Positions 7,991 to 17,673 of a stretch of DNA of 64,000 nt are shown here, one piece after another. Location of the stretch: contig QEXW01000022.1 in assembly GCA_003130845.1 (NCBI GenBank), positions 1 through 64,000 on the forward strand. The letters run 5' to 3'. Numbering within the stretch: the stretch's first letter is position 1; every line of letters starts with the position of its first letter. This DNA comes from Anaerolineae bacterium. GTDB lineage: Bacteria > Chloroflexota > Anaerolineae > Anaerolineales > Villigracilaceae. Under the pieces are notes generated by a model that did not search any database, was not told the origin of the DNA, and was given only the letters and a program-made list of their open reading frames with translations. The translations under genes were made by a program, and so were the position numbers.

Positions 7991-10900
7991 TTAAGCCTTG
8001 ACCAAGCCAAAGGTCACTGCTTCCCCATCAAACGATTCCTGGCTAAGGCGGGCTTCCGGCGGTGCCGGGGCAAAGAACAGGTCTAAGGTCAATGTCTCTC
8101 CGGTAATGTACTCGCGATGACGGTGAATGGCTTCGCGAAGCATGTCGGTCGCCTGGACATACAGGTGAATCCGGTCAGCCACATCCAAGCCACTCTCTTT
8201 ACGAAACTCTTGTACCCGCCGCACAAACTCACGCGCCAGGCCTTCGGCAATCAGTTCAGGGGTCAGTTCGGTGACCAGAGCCGCCACGTAGGAACCTTCT
8301 TCGGCGACTGCAAACCCTTCTTTGGCCAAGGCTTTGACTTCGACCTCATCAGGCAAAATTTCATAGGCTTGTCCTTCGACTTGCAAGCGCAATTTACCCT
8401 CTGCAACTAGCGCTTGGGCCACTTCTTCGGGGTTCAAGGCCAAAATCGCCTTTTGCAAAAGCGGGAATTTGTTGCCATACTTTTGGCCCAACTGTTTGGG
8501 CAGAGGCTTAACGGCATGTTGGACGGCTTCGGTGCTGGCATCAAGCAGGCGCACCCGCTTGACATTCAGTTCATCGGCCAACAAGTCATCATACGTACGC
8601 ACCACCTCGCGCTCATTCAGGTTAGCCACCGAGAAGGCGGCCTCAGACAACGGCTGACGCACCTTACGGTTGGCTCGGGCGCGTGCGGCATGACCAAGCG
8701 AGGCCAAGCGCATCACCAAGGCCATCTCGCGGTTGAGTTTTTCATCAATCAGCGCTTCGTCGGCTTGCGGCCATTCGGCCAAATGCACCGATTCGGGGGC
8801 GTTGGGGTTCCAAGAGCGCACCAGGTTTTGATACAACTCTTCGGCGAGGAAGGGCATAGCAGGCGCCAACAGTTTGCTTAGCGTCACCAGAGCCGTATAG
8901 AGCGTGGCATAGGCCGCCTGCTTGTCCGAATCCGAGTCAGACTTCCAGAAGCGGCGGCGAGAACGGCGTAGATACCAGGTAGAGAGATTTTCCACAAATT
9001 TTTCAATCGGTCGCGTAGCACCGGTCGCATCAAACTCTTCGTAAGCAGCAGTCACGTTGCGGACCAGGGTATTCAGTTCAGAAAGCAGCCATTTATCCAG
9101 ATGGCTGTAAGAGAAATCCGAGGCTGCGCCAGGTTGCCAGTGGTCTAAATTGGCATACGTTACAAAGAACGAATACACATTCCACAGCGTGAGCGTAAAA
9201 TTACGCATGACCTCGCCCACCAGGTCAACTGAAAAGCGGCGTTCGTTGCCGGGAGGGGTAGCGGTGTAGAGATACCAGCGAAAAGCATCCGCTCCGTGTG
9301 CGTTCAACACATCCCAGGGGTTTACAATGTTACCTAGCGATTTGGACATCTTGCGGCCTTCACCATCCAAGATGAGACCCAGGCAAACCACGTTCTTGAA
9401 GGTCACACTATCATTCAACAACGTACCAATGGCGTGCAGCGAGTAGAACCAGCCCCGCGTTTGGTCCACTGCCTCGCAAATATAATCGGCGGGGTATTGT
9501 TGTTTGAAGATGTGTTGATTTTCAAAAGGATAGTGCCATTGGGCATAAGGCATGGAACCGGAGTCAAACCAAACATCAATCAACTCCGGCACGCGAGTCA
9601 TCTTGCCACCGCATTTTTGACAGGGGAAATGGACATGGTCTACATAGGGACGGTGCAGGTCCAGTTCCGAAAGGTCACGACCGGCAAGTTGACTTAGCTC
9701 GGCCACTGAGCCAATGCAGTGTTGATGTTTACAGGTTTCACACTCCCAAACGGGCAAGGGGGTGCCCCAATACCGTTCACGGCTCAGCGCCCAATCTATG
9801 TTGTTTTCTAGCCAGTTGCCAAATCGCCCATCGCGGATGTGTTCTGGCACCCAGTGGATGGTCTTGTTGAGTTCTACCATGCGTTGTTTGAACTGGCTGG
9901 TGCGAATGTACCAGGCTTCGCGAGCGTAGTAGAGCAAGGGTGTTTTACAACGCCAGCAGAAGGGATAAGTGTGGACATACCGTTCAGCGCGATATAGCAA
10001 GCCGCGCCGCTCCAAGTCCTTGGTGATGTCAGGGTCAGCGTCTTTAACGAACACGCCACGCCACGGAGTGACTTCAGGCAAGAACGTGCCATCCGGAGCA
10101 ACGGTCATAATCACCGGCAGGTCATACTCCATTGCCACGCGCATATCATCGGCGCCGAAAGCCGGGGCAATGTGAACCAAGCCGGTGCCGTCTTCGGTGC
10201 TAACGAAATCGCCTAAAATCACGTAATGCGCTTTCTTTTCGGGCGGGATAAAGGTGTACAGCGGCTGGTAATGCACGCCTTTGAGTTTCTTGCCCTTGAA
10301 GGTCTCCAGTACTTTGATTTCTTCGCCTCGGAAGACTTTTTCTAGCAGAGCCTGGGCCAAAATAAGTTTTTCCGAGCCGCCTTCCGGTAAAGCATGTTCA
10401 ACCTTGACGTAGTCCACCTCTTCCCCCGCGGCGACAGCCACGTTGGCAGGCAAGGTCCAGGGGGTTGTCGTCCAGACCAGCAAAGCGGTGCTTGGGTCTT
10501 CCACCAGTGGCAGGCGAACAAAAACCGACGGGTCGGAGGCTTCGTCGTACCCCAACGCCACCTCGTGGTCGGAGAGTGGCGTCCCACAGCGCGGGCAGTA
10601 TGGCACAACCTTGAAGCCCTGGTAGAGCAAGTCTCTGTCCCAAAACTGACGCAAAATCCACCAGATAGACTCGATATAGTCATTGGTAAAGGTGACGTAT
10701 GCAGTTTCTAGGTCCACCCAGTAGGCAATGCGGTCGGTCAGGCGTTCCCAATCCTGAATATAGTTGAAGACCGACTTGCGGCATTCGGCATTGAATTTGT
10801 CAATGCCATACTCTTCAATCTGCTGTTTGTTGGTAAAGCCGTGCTTCTTTTCCACTTCGATTTCAACCGGCAGGCCATGCGTATCCCAACCGCCGCGCCG

Positions 10901-11143
10901 CGACACGTGATAACCGCGCATAATGCGATAACGCGGGAATAAATCCTTGAAGGCGCGTGCCAAGACATGGTGTACGCCCGGCTTACCATTAGCGGTCGGC
11001 GGCCCTTCGTAGAAGACGAATTCTGGCCCGCCCTCGCGCGTAGAGAGCGTTTTCTCGAAGATTTTTTCCCGTTTCCAGAACTTCAGGATTCCTTCTTCCA
11101 TTGCAACCACATCGAGTTTGGGAGAGACGGGTTTGAAAGACAC
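7991..11143 (-). CDS. ileS: Isoleucine--tRNA ligase
   Basis: Charges tRNA-Ile with isoleucine in the cytosol. 1050 residues, the length of the longer IleS type. The class-I HIGH-type site lies in GPPTANGKPGVHHVLARA (about 48-65), and the KMSKS loop in DGEGRKMSKSLGN near residue 600. Paired Cys motifs (CPRCG, CWRCK, CQKCG) suggest zinc sites. The editing domain lies between them. The C-terminal anticodon-binding region ends near residue 1040. Translation starts at GTG 11143, behind GGAGG. Expression is controlled by the T-box leader upstream, and the transcript ends at the hairpin 7920-7955. Confidence 0.97.
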   Translation of the reverse strand: MSFKPVSPKLDVVAMEEGILKFWKREKIFEKTLSTREGGPEFVFYEGPPTANGKPGVHHVLARAFKDLFPRYRIMRGYHVSRRGGWDTHGLPVEIEVEKKHGFTNKQQIEEYGIDKFNAECRKSVFNYIQDWERLTDRIAYWVDLETAYVTFTNDYIESIWWILRQFWDRDLLYQGFKVVPYCPRCGTPLSDHEVALGYDEASDPSVFVRLPLVEDPSTALLVWTTTPWTLPANVAVAAGEEVDYVKVEHALPEGGSEKLILAQALLEKVFRGEEIKVLETFKGKKLKGVHYQPLYTFIPPEKKAHYVILGDFVSTEDGTGLVHIAPAFGADDMRVAMEYDLPVIMTVAPDGTFLPEVTPWRGVFVKDADPDITKDLERRGLLYRAERYVHTYPFCWRCKTPLLYYAREAWYIRTSQFKQRMVELNKTIHWVPEHIRDGRFGNWLENNIDWALSRERYWGTPLPVWECETCKHQHCIGSVAELSQLAGRDLSELDLHRPYVDHVHFPCQKCGGKMTRVPELIDVWFDSGSMPYAQWHYPFENQHIFKQQYPADYICEAVDQTRGWFYSLHAIGTLLNDSVTFKNVVCLGLILDGEGRKMSKSLGNIVNPWDVLNAHGADAFRWYLYTATPPGNERRFSVDLVGEVMRNFTLTLWNVYSFFVTYANLDHWQPGAASDFSYSHLDKWLLSELNTLVRNVTAAYEEFDATGATRPIEKFVENLSTWYLRRSRRRFWKSDSDSDKQAAYATLYTALVTLSKLLAPAMPFLAEELYQNLVRSWNPNAPESVHLAEWPQADEALIDEKLNREMALVMRLASLGHAARARANRKVRQPLSEAAFSVANLNEREVVRTYDDLLADELNVKRVRLLDASTEAVQHAVKPLPKQLGQKYGNKFPLLQKAILALNPEEVAQALVAEGKLRLQVEGQAYEILPDEVEVKALAKEGFAVAEEGSYVAALVTELTPELIAEGLAREFVRRVQEFRKESGLDVADRIHLYVQATDMLREAIHRHREYITGETLTLDLFFAPAPPEARLSQESFDGEAVTFGLVKA

Positions 11144-11212
11144 TTTGAACCTCCGGTGACAGTAATCAGAATGAAATCAAGCAGGTTAATGACAAAAACA
11201 CACAGCACAACA

Positions 11213-11485
11213 AAAAACTCCCGTCCACTCATGGGACGAGAGCCAGAAACGCTCACGCGGTACCACCCAGATTCCTTCTGAAGAAGGCACTTAACGGGGA
11301 CGGCCTGAAGGCATATCCCCTGCCCCGATAACGCAGGGCATGCGGCTTGCTTACTCTGTTGGACAAGGTGCATTTCAGCGCGCGGCTACGGAAGGATTTT
11401 CGGCCTGCTTCACTGCTTCGGCTCGCACCCATCCCGAATTCGCTGACAGTTCCACAGACGTACTCGTTTCCATCATTGCCTTTGA
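11213..11485 (-). promoter_or_regulatory. T-box leader (tRNA-Ile sensing) with terminator
   Basis: Read on the minus strand, this is a complete T-box. It has a GATGGAAACGAGTA opening of stem I (about 11475-11460) and a stem-I distal region. The T-box core lies at 11273-11256 (AATCTGGGTGGTACCGCG). The terminator is CTCTCGTCC paired with GGACGGGAG, followed by TTTTTTG (11245-11213). Uncharged tRNA pairs with the GGTACC-type bulge and stabilises the antiterminator. The likely specifier triplet is AUC (11397-11395), matching isoleucine, but its assignment rests on reading the stem-I fold by eye. Most of the gap 11144-11526 is taken by this leader. Confidence 0.92.
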
Positions 11486-11493
11486 CGGCGGGA

Positions 11494-11522
11494 ATTATAC
11501 TCAGATTAAAGCAAGGCGACAA
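11494..11522 (-). promoter_or_regulatory. Sigma-70-type promoter of the T-box/ileS transcript
   Basis: On the minus strand, TTGTCG (11522-11517) and a perfect TATAAT (11499-11494) are 17 bases apart. The expected start is just before the T-box stem I. Confidence 0.75.
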
Positions 11523-11526
11523 GAAC

Positions 11527-12294
11527 TCACACGTCTCTCATCTTTACGTAAAACAACGTGGAGCCATCCATCTCCTGGGTTTTCATTTCAAAAGTGTCTT
11601 TTAAGCTGGCAACCAAACGGGAGAGTTGTTTGTGACCATAGGTGCGCGGGTCAAAGCCAGGGTCTAACTGGTAAAGGGCGTTCCCCATCAAATCCAGCCG
11701 CGCCCAGCCATCTTCCTGCACGGCGATGTCGTAGGCTTTTTCGAGCAGGGGCAAGGGGTCAAGTTCTTCACGCTCTTCTTTTTCGCGCTTCTTCTCCGCA
11801 ACCGGTTTGCGCACCCGCTCTTTTTGTTTTTTGGCTTCGCTGACCAAGTTTTCAGTGTAGACAAACACATCGCAAGCATTGACAAAGGGCTTGGGGGTTT
11901 TCTTTTCCCCTATGCCCATGACGAACACGCCCGTTTCGCGGATGCGCGTCGCCAGACGCGTGTAATCGCTGTCCGAAGAGACCAGACAGAAACCGTTGAC
12001 CACGCCGCTGTGCAGGATGTCCATCGCGTCAATAATCATTGCGCTATCGGTGGCATTTTTGCCAACCGTGTAGCGAAATTGCTGAATAGGCTGGACGGCA
12101 TGGTAATTGAGAATGTCTTTCCAAGAATTCATGCTGGGTGTGGTCCAATCGCCATAAATGCGCCGGACGGTCACCATGCCATATTTGCCCGCCTCCACCA
12201 GCATTTGCGGAAACAAGCTGGCTTGGGCGTTATCGCCATCAATTAGCATGGCAATCTTGTGTCGGGTGAGGGAGGAAATTTGTTCTTCAGGCAT
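11527..12294 (-). CDS. NYN-domain (LabA/DUF88-like) protein with C-terminal OST-HTH/LOTUS-like domain
   Basis: 255 residues from ATG 12294, chosen because TATAAT ends 6 bases upstream. The NYN (PIN-like nuclease) fold occupies about 10-155. The acidic residues expected to bind metal are in AMLIDGDNAQ, NATDSAMIIDAMD and LVSSDSDYTRLA. A Lys/Arg/Glu-rich linker (about 165-185) leads to a winged-helix LOTUS-like domain (PLLEKAYDIAVQEDGWARLD ... YGHKQLSRLVASL). NYN-LOTUS proteins are expected to bind and cleave RNA, though substrates are mostly unknown. It stands alone upstream of the ileS leader. Confidence 0.88.
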   Translation of the reverse strand: MPEEQISSLTRHKIAMLIDGDNAQASLFPQMLVEAGKYGMVTVRRIYGDWTTPSMNSWKDILNYHAVQPIQQFRYTVGKNATDSAMIIDAMDILHSGVVNGFCLVSSDSDYTRLATRIRETGVFVMGIGEKKTPKPFVNACDVFVYTENLVSEAKKQKERVRKPVAEKKREKEEREELDPLPLLEKAYDIAVQEDGWARLDLMGNALYQLDPGFDPRTYGHKQLSRLVASLKDTFEMKTQEMDGSTLFYVKMRDV

Positions 12295-12300
12295 AATATG

Positions 12301-12306
12301 ATTATA
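12301..12306 (-). promoter_or_regulatory. -10 box of a predicted leaderless transcript (NYN gene)
   Basis: TATAAT on the minus strand ends 6 bases before ATG 12294, with no Shine-Dalgarno sequence. Confidence 0.65.
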
Positions 12307-12395
12307 CTTGTTCCAAGACAGGTTTACCAAACCTGCTGTCTTAACAGAAAGCATACCCCACCCCAAACACGAAAAGCCGAAAACTAGAATAGAGC

Positions 12396-12536
12396 TAGCC
12401 ACCGGACAGTTTTAAAATTAGCCGCAGACAAACGTGAAAGAACGCGGACAAAAAGCCTGTTTTCCAAAGAAAACCCAGAAAATCTCCGCGTTTTCCGTGT
12501 AAATCCGTGTCCAAAAAACAAAGTGCCGGGTGGCTA
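12396..12536 (-). repeat. MITE-like hairpin element, copy 2
   Basis: A 141-bp element with imperfect terminal inverted repeats: TAGCCACC at 12396-12403 and GGTGGCTA at 12529-12536 are exactly complementary. Inside, AACGCGGA and TCCGCGTT form an 8-bp stem around GTTTTC / GAAAAC. It is homologous, in opposite orientation, to 936-1056. It lies between the NYN promoter and the SAM-riboswitch promoter without disturbing either. No open reading frame is plausible inside. Confidence 0.75.
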
Positions 12537-12582
12537 CAAAATATTCAGGCCCGAATTGTTTACACAACTTGCAATTTAACCC

Positions 12583-12611
12583 TTGACAGTCCGAATTGGT
12601 GGTGATATAAA
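12583..12611 (+). promoter_or_regulatory. Sigma-70-type promoter of the met transcript
   Basis: A perfect TTGACA (12583-12588) and TATAAA (12606-12611) are 17 bases apart. The transcript would start about 35-40 bases before the SAM riboswitch. Confidence 0.85.
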
Positions 12612-12655
12612 CGGCGAAATTCGCTGGTAGGGACAGCGAAAACAACTGAGACTCG

Positions 12656-12756
12656 CTCTTATCCAGAGAGGCGGAGGGACCGGCCCTGTGAAGCCTCGAC
12701 AACCTGACCGCAAGGTCAAGGTGCCAATTCCGGCAGAGTAATCTGGAAGATGAGAG
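12656..12756 (+). promoter_or_regulatory. SAM-I riboswitch (S-box) aptamer
   Basis: The conserved S-box blocks are all present: CTTATC, AGAGAGGCGGAGGGAC, GGCCCTGTGAAGCC, CAACC, GGTGCCAATTCC and GAAGATGAGAGG. P1 is formed by CTCTTATC (12656-12663) and GATGAGAG (12749-12756). S-adenosylmethionine binding should favour the downstream terminator and shut off metY and metA. Confidence 0.97.
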
Positions 12757-12771
12757 GATGGTAAACGCGCG

Positions 12772-12806
12772 TACCTCTTCTTGTACTTCCAGGAGAGGTA
12801 TTTTTT
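12772..12806 (+). terminator. Riboswitch-controlled intrinsic terminator
   Basis: TACCTCT (12772-12778 region) pairs with AGAGGTA (12794-12800) ahead of TTTTTT. A second hairpin is possible just downstream: CCAGGAGAG (12789-12797) with CTCTCCTGG (12809-12817). It shares the terminator's 3' arm and could compete with it. Confidence 0.85.
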
Positions 12807-12866
12807 GTCTCTCCTGGTAAGGGCGGCAAACTATAACCCAATCATCACACCCTGAGGAGGCACATT

Positions 12867-14159
<1,293 letters not shown>

Positions 14160-14177
14160 TTAAACCTACCCCATCCA

Positions 14178-14225
14178 GAATGCAGAATGATGCCTGGTTT
14201 CATCATTCTGCATTCCATTCTTTTT
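14178..14225 (+). terminator. Strong hairpin with T-run between metY and metA
   Basis: GAATGCAGAATGATG (14178-14192) and CATCATTCTGCATTC (14201-14215) form a perfect 15-bp stem with an 8-base loop, followed by cattcttttt. This has the shape of an intrinsic terminator but lies inside an apparent two-gene operon. Partial read-through, or an RNA-processing site, would lower metA relative to metY. Confidence 0.65.
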
Positions 14226-14235
14226 GCGAGGTACT

Positions 14236-15177
14236 ATGCCCGTCCGCATCCCTTCCACTCTGCCGGCCCGTGCTATCCTGGAATCGGAAAACGTCTTCGT
14301 CATGGGTGAAGAACGAGCCGAGCATCAGGATATTCGCCCATTGGAATTGGCGATTCTCAACCTCATGCCCACCAAAATCGCCACGGAAACCCAACTTTTG
14401 CGCCTATTAGGCAACACCGCCCTGCAGGTTAATATCACTTTGCTGCACACGGCAACCTACACTTCCAAAAACACCGACCCCGACCATTTGCTGAATCACT
14501 ACGAAACGTTCGAGGCTGTGCGAAACGAGAAATTTGATGGTCTCATCATCACCGGGGCACCGGTCGAGCAGATGGAGTTTGAGGAAGTAGACTACTGGAA
14601 AGAACTGACTCGCATCATGGATTGGGCTGAGACCAACGTCGAATCCACGTTTTACATCTGCTGGGGGGCGCAGGCTGGGTTATATTATCGCTATGGCATC
14701 CCAAAATACCCCCTGCCGCGCAAAATGTTCGGCGTCTTCGAGCATCGCGTCCTGGTGCCGCACGAACGCTTACTACGCGGGTTCGATGATGTCTTCTACG
14801 CTCCGCATTCCCGCCACACCGAAATCCGCCAGGAAGACATCGAAAAGGTCAGTGATATTCAACTCCTGTCCGTTTCCGACGAAGCCGGGGTGTACCTGGT
14901 TGGCTCAAAAGATGGCCGACATATCTTCGTCACCGGTCATTCCGAATATGATCCCCTCACCTTAAAAAGCGAGTATGACCGGGACATAAACAAAGGCTTG
15001 CCCATTCACGTGCCGATTAACTATTACCCCAACGATGACCCCTCTCGCATGCCGGTCGTACGTTGGCGCGGACACGCCCACCTACTGTTTGCGAACTGGC
15101 TCAACTATTATGTATATCAAGTCACACCGTACGACCGACGTGAAATCCCCAAGCCGGCCCTACCGAGTGACTTTTAG
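14236..15177 (+). CDS. metA: Homoserine O-acetyltransferase of the MetA family
   Basis: Acylates homoserine, the first committed step to methionine. From ATG 14236 (GCGAGG before it) it is 313 residues. The catalytic triad is Cys142 ([10 protein letters not shown]), His235 and Glu237 ([10 protein letters not shown]). Residue 111, which sets the acyl donor in this family, is Glu ([16 protein letters not shown]). In characterised MetA enzymes Glu111 selects acetyl-CoA and Gly selects succinyl-CoA, so the product should be O-acetylhomoserine, the substrate of the neighbouring MetY. Automated annotation often calls such genes succinyltransferases. Confidence 0.95.
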   Translation: MPVRIPSTLPARAILESENVFVMGEERAEHQDIRPLELAILNLMPTKIATETQLLRLLGNTALQVNITLLHTATYTSKNTDPDHLLNHYETFEAVRNEKFDGLIITGAPVEQMEFEEVDYWKELTRIMDWAETNVESTFYICWGAQAGLYYRYGIPKYPLPRKMFGVFEHRVLVPHERLLRGFDDVFYAPHSRHTEIRQEDIEKVSDIQLLSVSDEAGVYLVGSKDGRHIFVTGHSEYDPLTLKSEYDRDINKGLPIHVPINYYPNDDPSRMPVVRWRGHAHLLFANWLNYYVYQVTPYDRREIPKPALPSDF

Positions 15178-15278
15178 ATTCACACTGGCGCTTTAGGCTT
15201 CTCTGTGTCACACACAGCAGGTCTGCCTCAACCAGAGAGATTGTTGTACCATTCATAGCAACCTGCCCCTGCCCCACT

Positions 15279-15306
15279 TTGAAAAACGGCACCGGCGTTG
15301 TATACT
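15279..15306 (+). promoter_or_regulatory. Candidate sigma-70 promoter
   Basis: TTGAAA (15279-15284) and TATACT (15301-15306) are 16 bases apart, about 40 bases before the ATG at 15349. Confidence 0.6.
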
Positions 15307-15348
15307 GAAGGCACCTGTACCCTCGCAACCCGCAAGCAGAGTGTTCTC

Positions 15349-15801
15349 ATGTTTCGCATCAAACGTGCCGGTCAAAAACGACCGATTGCTGTCACACTCA
15401 TCGCCTGGGCCATTTTTATTCTCTTCCTGGTGCGCCTTTCGCAAGCCATTTTGCCCTTGCAGCAAATTGGCATTTTTGAACATGGCCTGGAAGGCCCGCT
15501 CTTTGAAGACCTAAGCCTGACCCCATTGGGCAGCGCCCTGCTCACAAGCACGGTATATGCCTTTCTTTCATTGAGCGGAATTATCGTGCTCATCGGCTTT
15601 CTGTGCATGCAGCACTGGAGTTGGATTGTGTTAATGGTGTGGACGGCCATCTCCCTCACCATCTCCTTGCTCGGATATTTTTACGGACGTCCCAATTACA
15701 TTGTCATGGCCTCCGATACGTTCATTGCCCTGGCCCTAAATCAAGCCGACGTACAGCGTATCTTCAAAATCAGGACAGACCCTGGTGAGCGCCTCGATTA
15801 A
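15349..15801 (+). CDS. Small four-helix membrane protein, unknown function
   Basis: From ATG 15349 the protein has 150 residues. A short basic N-terminus (MFRIKRAGQKRP) fits the positive-inside rule. Four hydrophobic segments follow (about 13-35, 58-82, 86-105 and 108-130). The last 20 residues are polar. It overlaps the start of the next gene by 17 bases, implying coupled translation. I do not recognise a family motif. The GTG/ATG codons upstream of 15349 would add a soluble tail and are less likely. Confidence 0.6.
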   Translation: MFRIKRAGQKRPIAVTLIAWAIFILFLVRLSQAILPLQQIGIFEHGLEGPLFEDLSLTPLGSALLTSTVYAFLSLSGIIVLIGFLCMQHWSWIVLMVWTAISLTISLLGYFYGRPNYIVMASDTFIALALNQADVQRIFKIRTDPGERLD

Positions 15802-17647
15802 TCGCCCCCACGTGCCAAGCAACACCTCGGATTTTGAACTACTTCGCCGTTTTGAACCCATCTTGCGCTTCACACGCGGCGAAAAGTTCTACCCGATGGA
15901 TATTGAGACGTACGTGCAAGAATCCAGCCTATGGGCACACACCCCAGAAAATACCCGCTCCCTAAGCGAAGGTGGCGAACGTGATATTTTGCTCATCCCG
16001 CAAGGCGAATTGGACCTAGAAAAGCTCGTCGAAACCCGCCCGGCCCCGTTTGGAACCGTGCATTACCTACGCTTCATCGAACCACTCAGTTTTTCCGAAG
16101 CCGCACTCGCACTGGCGGAACAAGCACGCCTAAACACGCAAAGCAAAAACTCTTTTCATCCAGGGTTGGGCCGCTTGGCGCGCGGCGGTCTGTTCCCCCG
16201 TGTGCTTGACGCGCTTTTCTCCATTTCCTTTCTGTTGCGCGGACGCGTGCCGGCAGCACTCGCCGCCGCTGCCGAGCTTGCCTATCATCGCATTCAACAA
16301 GAAAATCCTCGCTACCCCTACTACGGACGCGTGGTACGCCATAACGGCTGGACCATATTGCAATATTGGTTTTTCTATTGCTACAACAATTGGCGTTCCG
16401 GTTTTAATGGCGTAAATGACCACGAAGCCGATTGGGAACAAATCTCCATCTACCTTTACGAAAAAAATGGACAACTCGTTCCCGAATGGGTGGCCTACGC
16501 TTCGCACGACTTCCAAGGCGATGATTTACGCCGTCGCTGGGACGATACCAATCAGCTGGATTTGGTAGAGGGCCACCCGGTCGTCTATGTCGGTGCCGGC
16601 TCGCACGCCTCGTACTTTCGCCCAGGCGAATATATGGCCGAAGCGCACCTAGACTTGCCTGCCTGGGTACGCCGTAGTTTTGGGGTTTTCACGCAATTTT
16701 GGACAGAAGCCCTCGGACAAAAACCCTTCGACCCGTTTCGCATCCCATTTGTGGACTATGCGCGTGGCGATGGCTTCTCGATTGGTCCTGCCCAACCTGC
16801 CACCTGGTCACCCGTCCTGATAGACGAAAACACACCCTGGGTCAGTCAATATCGCGGCTTGTGGGGTCTGTTTGCCCGCGACCCCATCTCCGGCGAAAAC
16901 GCCCCCGCCGGGCCGATGTACAACCGCGATGGTTCTCCACGGGGAGCATGGTATGACCCCTTAGGCTTTGCCGGATTAGATAAAGTGCCTCCGCCACCCC
17001 AAGCACAAAGCCTGTTGGAAGAAAACTGTAGGAAACTCTCTTCCCGTCAGGTCAAATTAAATTGGCTCATCCCGCAAAAAGCAGCGGAATTACAAGCGCT
17101 GGGCATCAAACTCAAAGGCATGGAAGGAAACCCCCACCTGGCCAAACAATACCTTGCCTTAGAAAAAGCCAAAGACTCCCTGCGCGCCGAAGTCCGTGCC
17201 TTACGGCGCGAATTCTCTGAAAATGCTGCCCTACTCGATAGCCTAACCAAACGGCTGCAACAAATGCAGCAAGGAATCGAAGACGACCCACAAGCACACC
17301 TGCATCACCTGGCAGCCCCTGTGCCACCGACCCAAATTCGCTTTGAGCGCGCTGCACAAACTTGGGCAGCCATCAGCCTGAGTTTACTGCTGATTACGAT
17401 TGCAGCGCTGATGGTGTTTACCCCTGCCTACCTTGGGGCCGGGTTGATGATTGCTACCATGCTCTTCATCATCATCGAATCGGTCTTGCGAGGCGCGTTC
17501 GTCGAGACGGTCTCCGTCCTCACCACCTTGCTCGCCATCCTCAGCGCGCTTATTCTTTTCTTTCACTTTTGGTATTGGATTATTGTAGCCCTTTTACTGG
17601 CGGCAGCCATGTTTTTATTGGCCCAACGATTAAGGGAGTTAGAATAA
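15785..17647 (+). CDS. VPS62/DUF946-like protein with C-terminal membrane helices
   Basis: 620 residues from GTG 15785, which overlaps the previous gene. The central part (about 170-290) resembles the VPS62/DUF946 family known mainly from plants and fungi: LQYWFFYCYNNWRSGFNGV, NDHEADWEQISIYLYE, HPVVYVGAGSHASYF. The conserved His, Asp, Glu and Trp are in order. A charged, predicted coiled-coil stretch (about 415-500) precedes a hydrophobic C-terminus with four membrane helices (about 525-615). The function of this family in bacteria is unknown. Together with the preceding membrane protein it may form a membrane complex. Confidence 0.65.
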   Translation: MSASINRPHVPSNTSDFELLRRFEPILRFTRGEKFYPMDIETYVQESSLWAHTPENTRSLSEGGERDILLIPQGELDLEKLVETRPAPFGTVHYLRFIEPLSFSEAALALAEQARLNTQSKNSFHPGLGRLARGGLFPRVLDALFSISFLLRGRVPAALAAAAELAYHRIQQENPRYPYYGRVVRHNGWTILQYWFFYCYNNWRSGFNGVNDHEADWEQISIYLYEKNGQLVPEWVAYASHDFQGDDLRRRWDDTNQLDLVEGHPVVYVGAGSHASYFRPGEYMAEAHLDLPAWVRRSFGVFTQFWTEALGQKPFDPFRIPFVDYARGDGFSIGPAQPATWSPVLIDENTPWVSQYRGLWGLFARDPISGENAPAGPMYNRDGSPRGAWYDPLGFAGLDKVPPPPQAQSLLEENCRKLSSRQVKLNWLIPQKAAELQALGIKLKGMEGNPHLAKQYLALEKAKDSLRAEVRALRREFSENAALLDSLTKRLQQMQQGIEDDPQAHLHHLAAPVPPTQIRFERAAQTWAAISLSLLLITIAALMVFTPAYLGAGLMIATMLFIIIESVLRGAFVETVSVLTTLLAILSALILFFHFWYWIIVALLLAAAMFLLAQRLRELE

Positions 17648-17673
17648 GCCAACGCATCCGCTGCTATCTGCCT

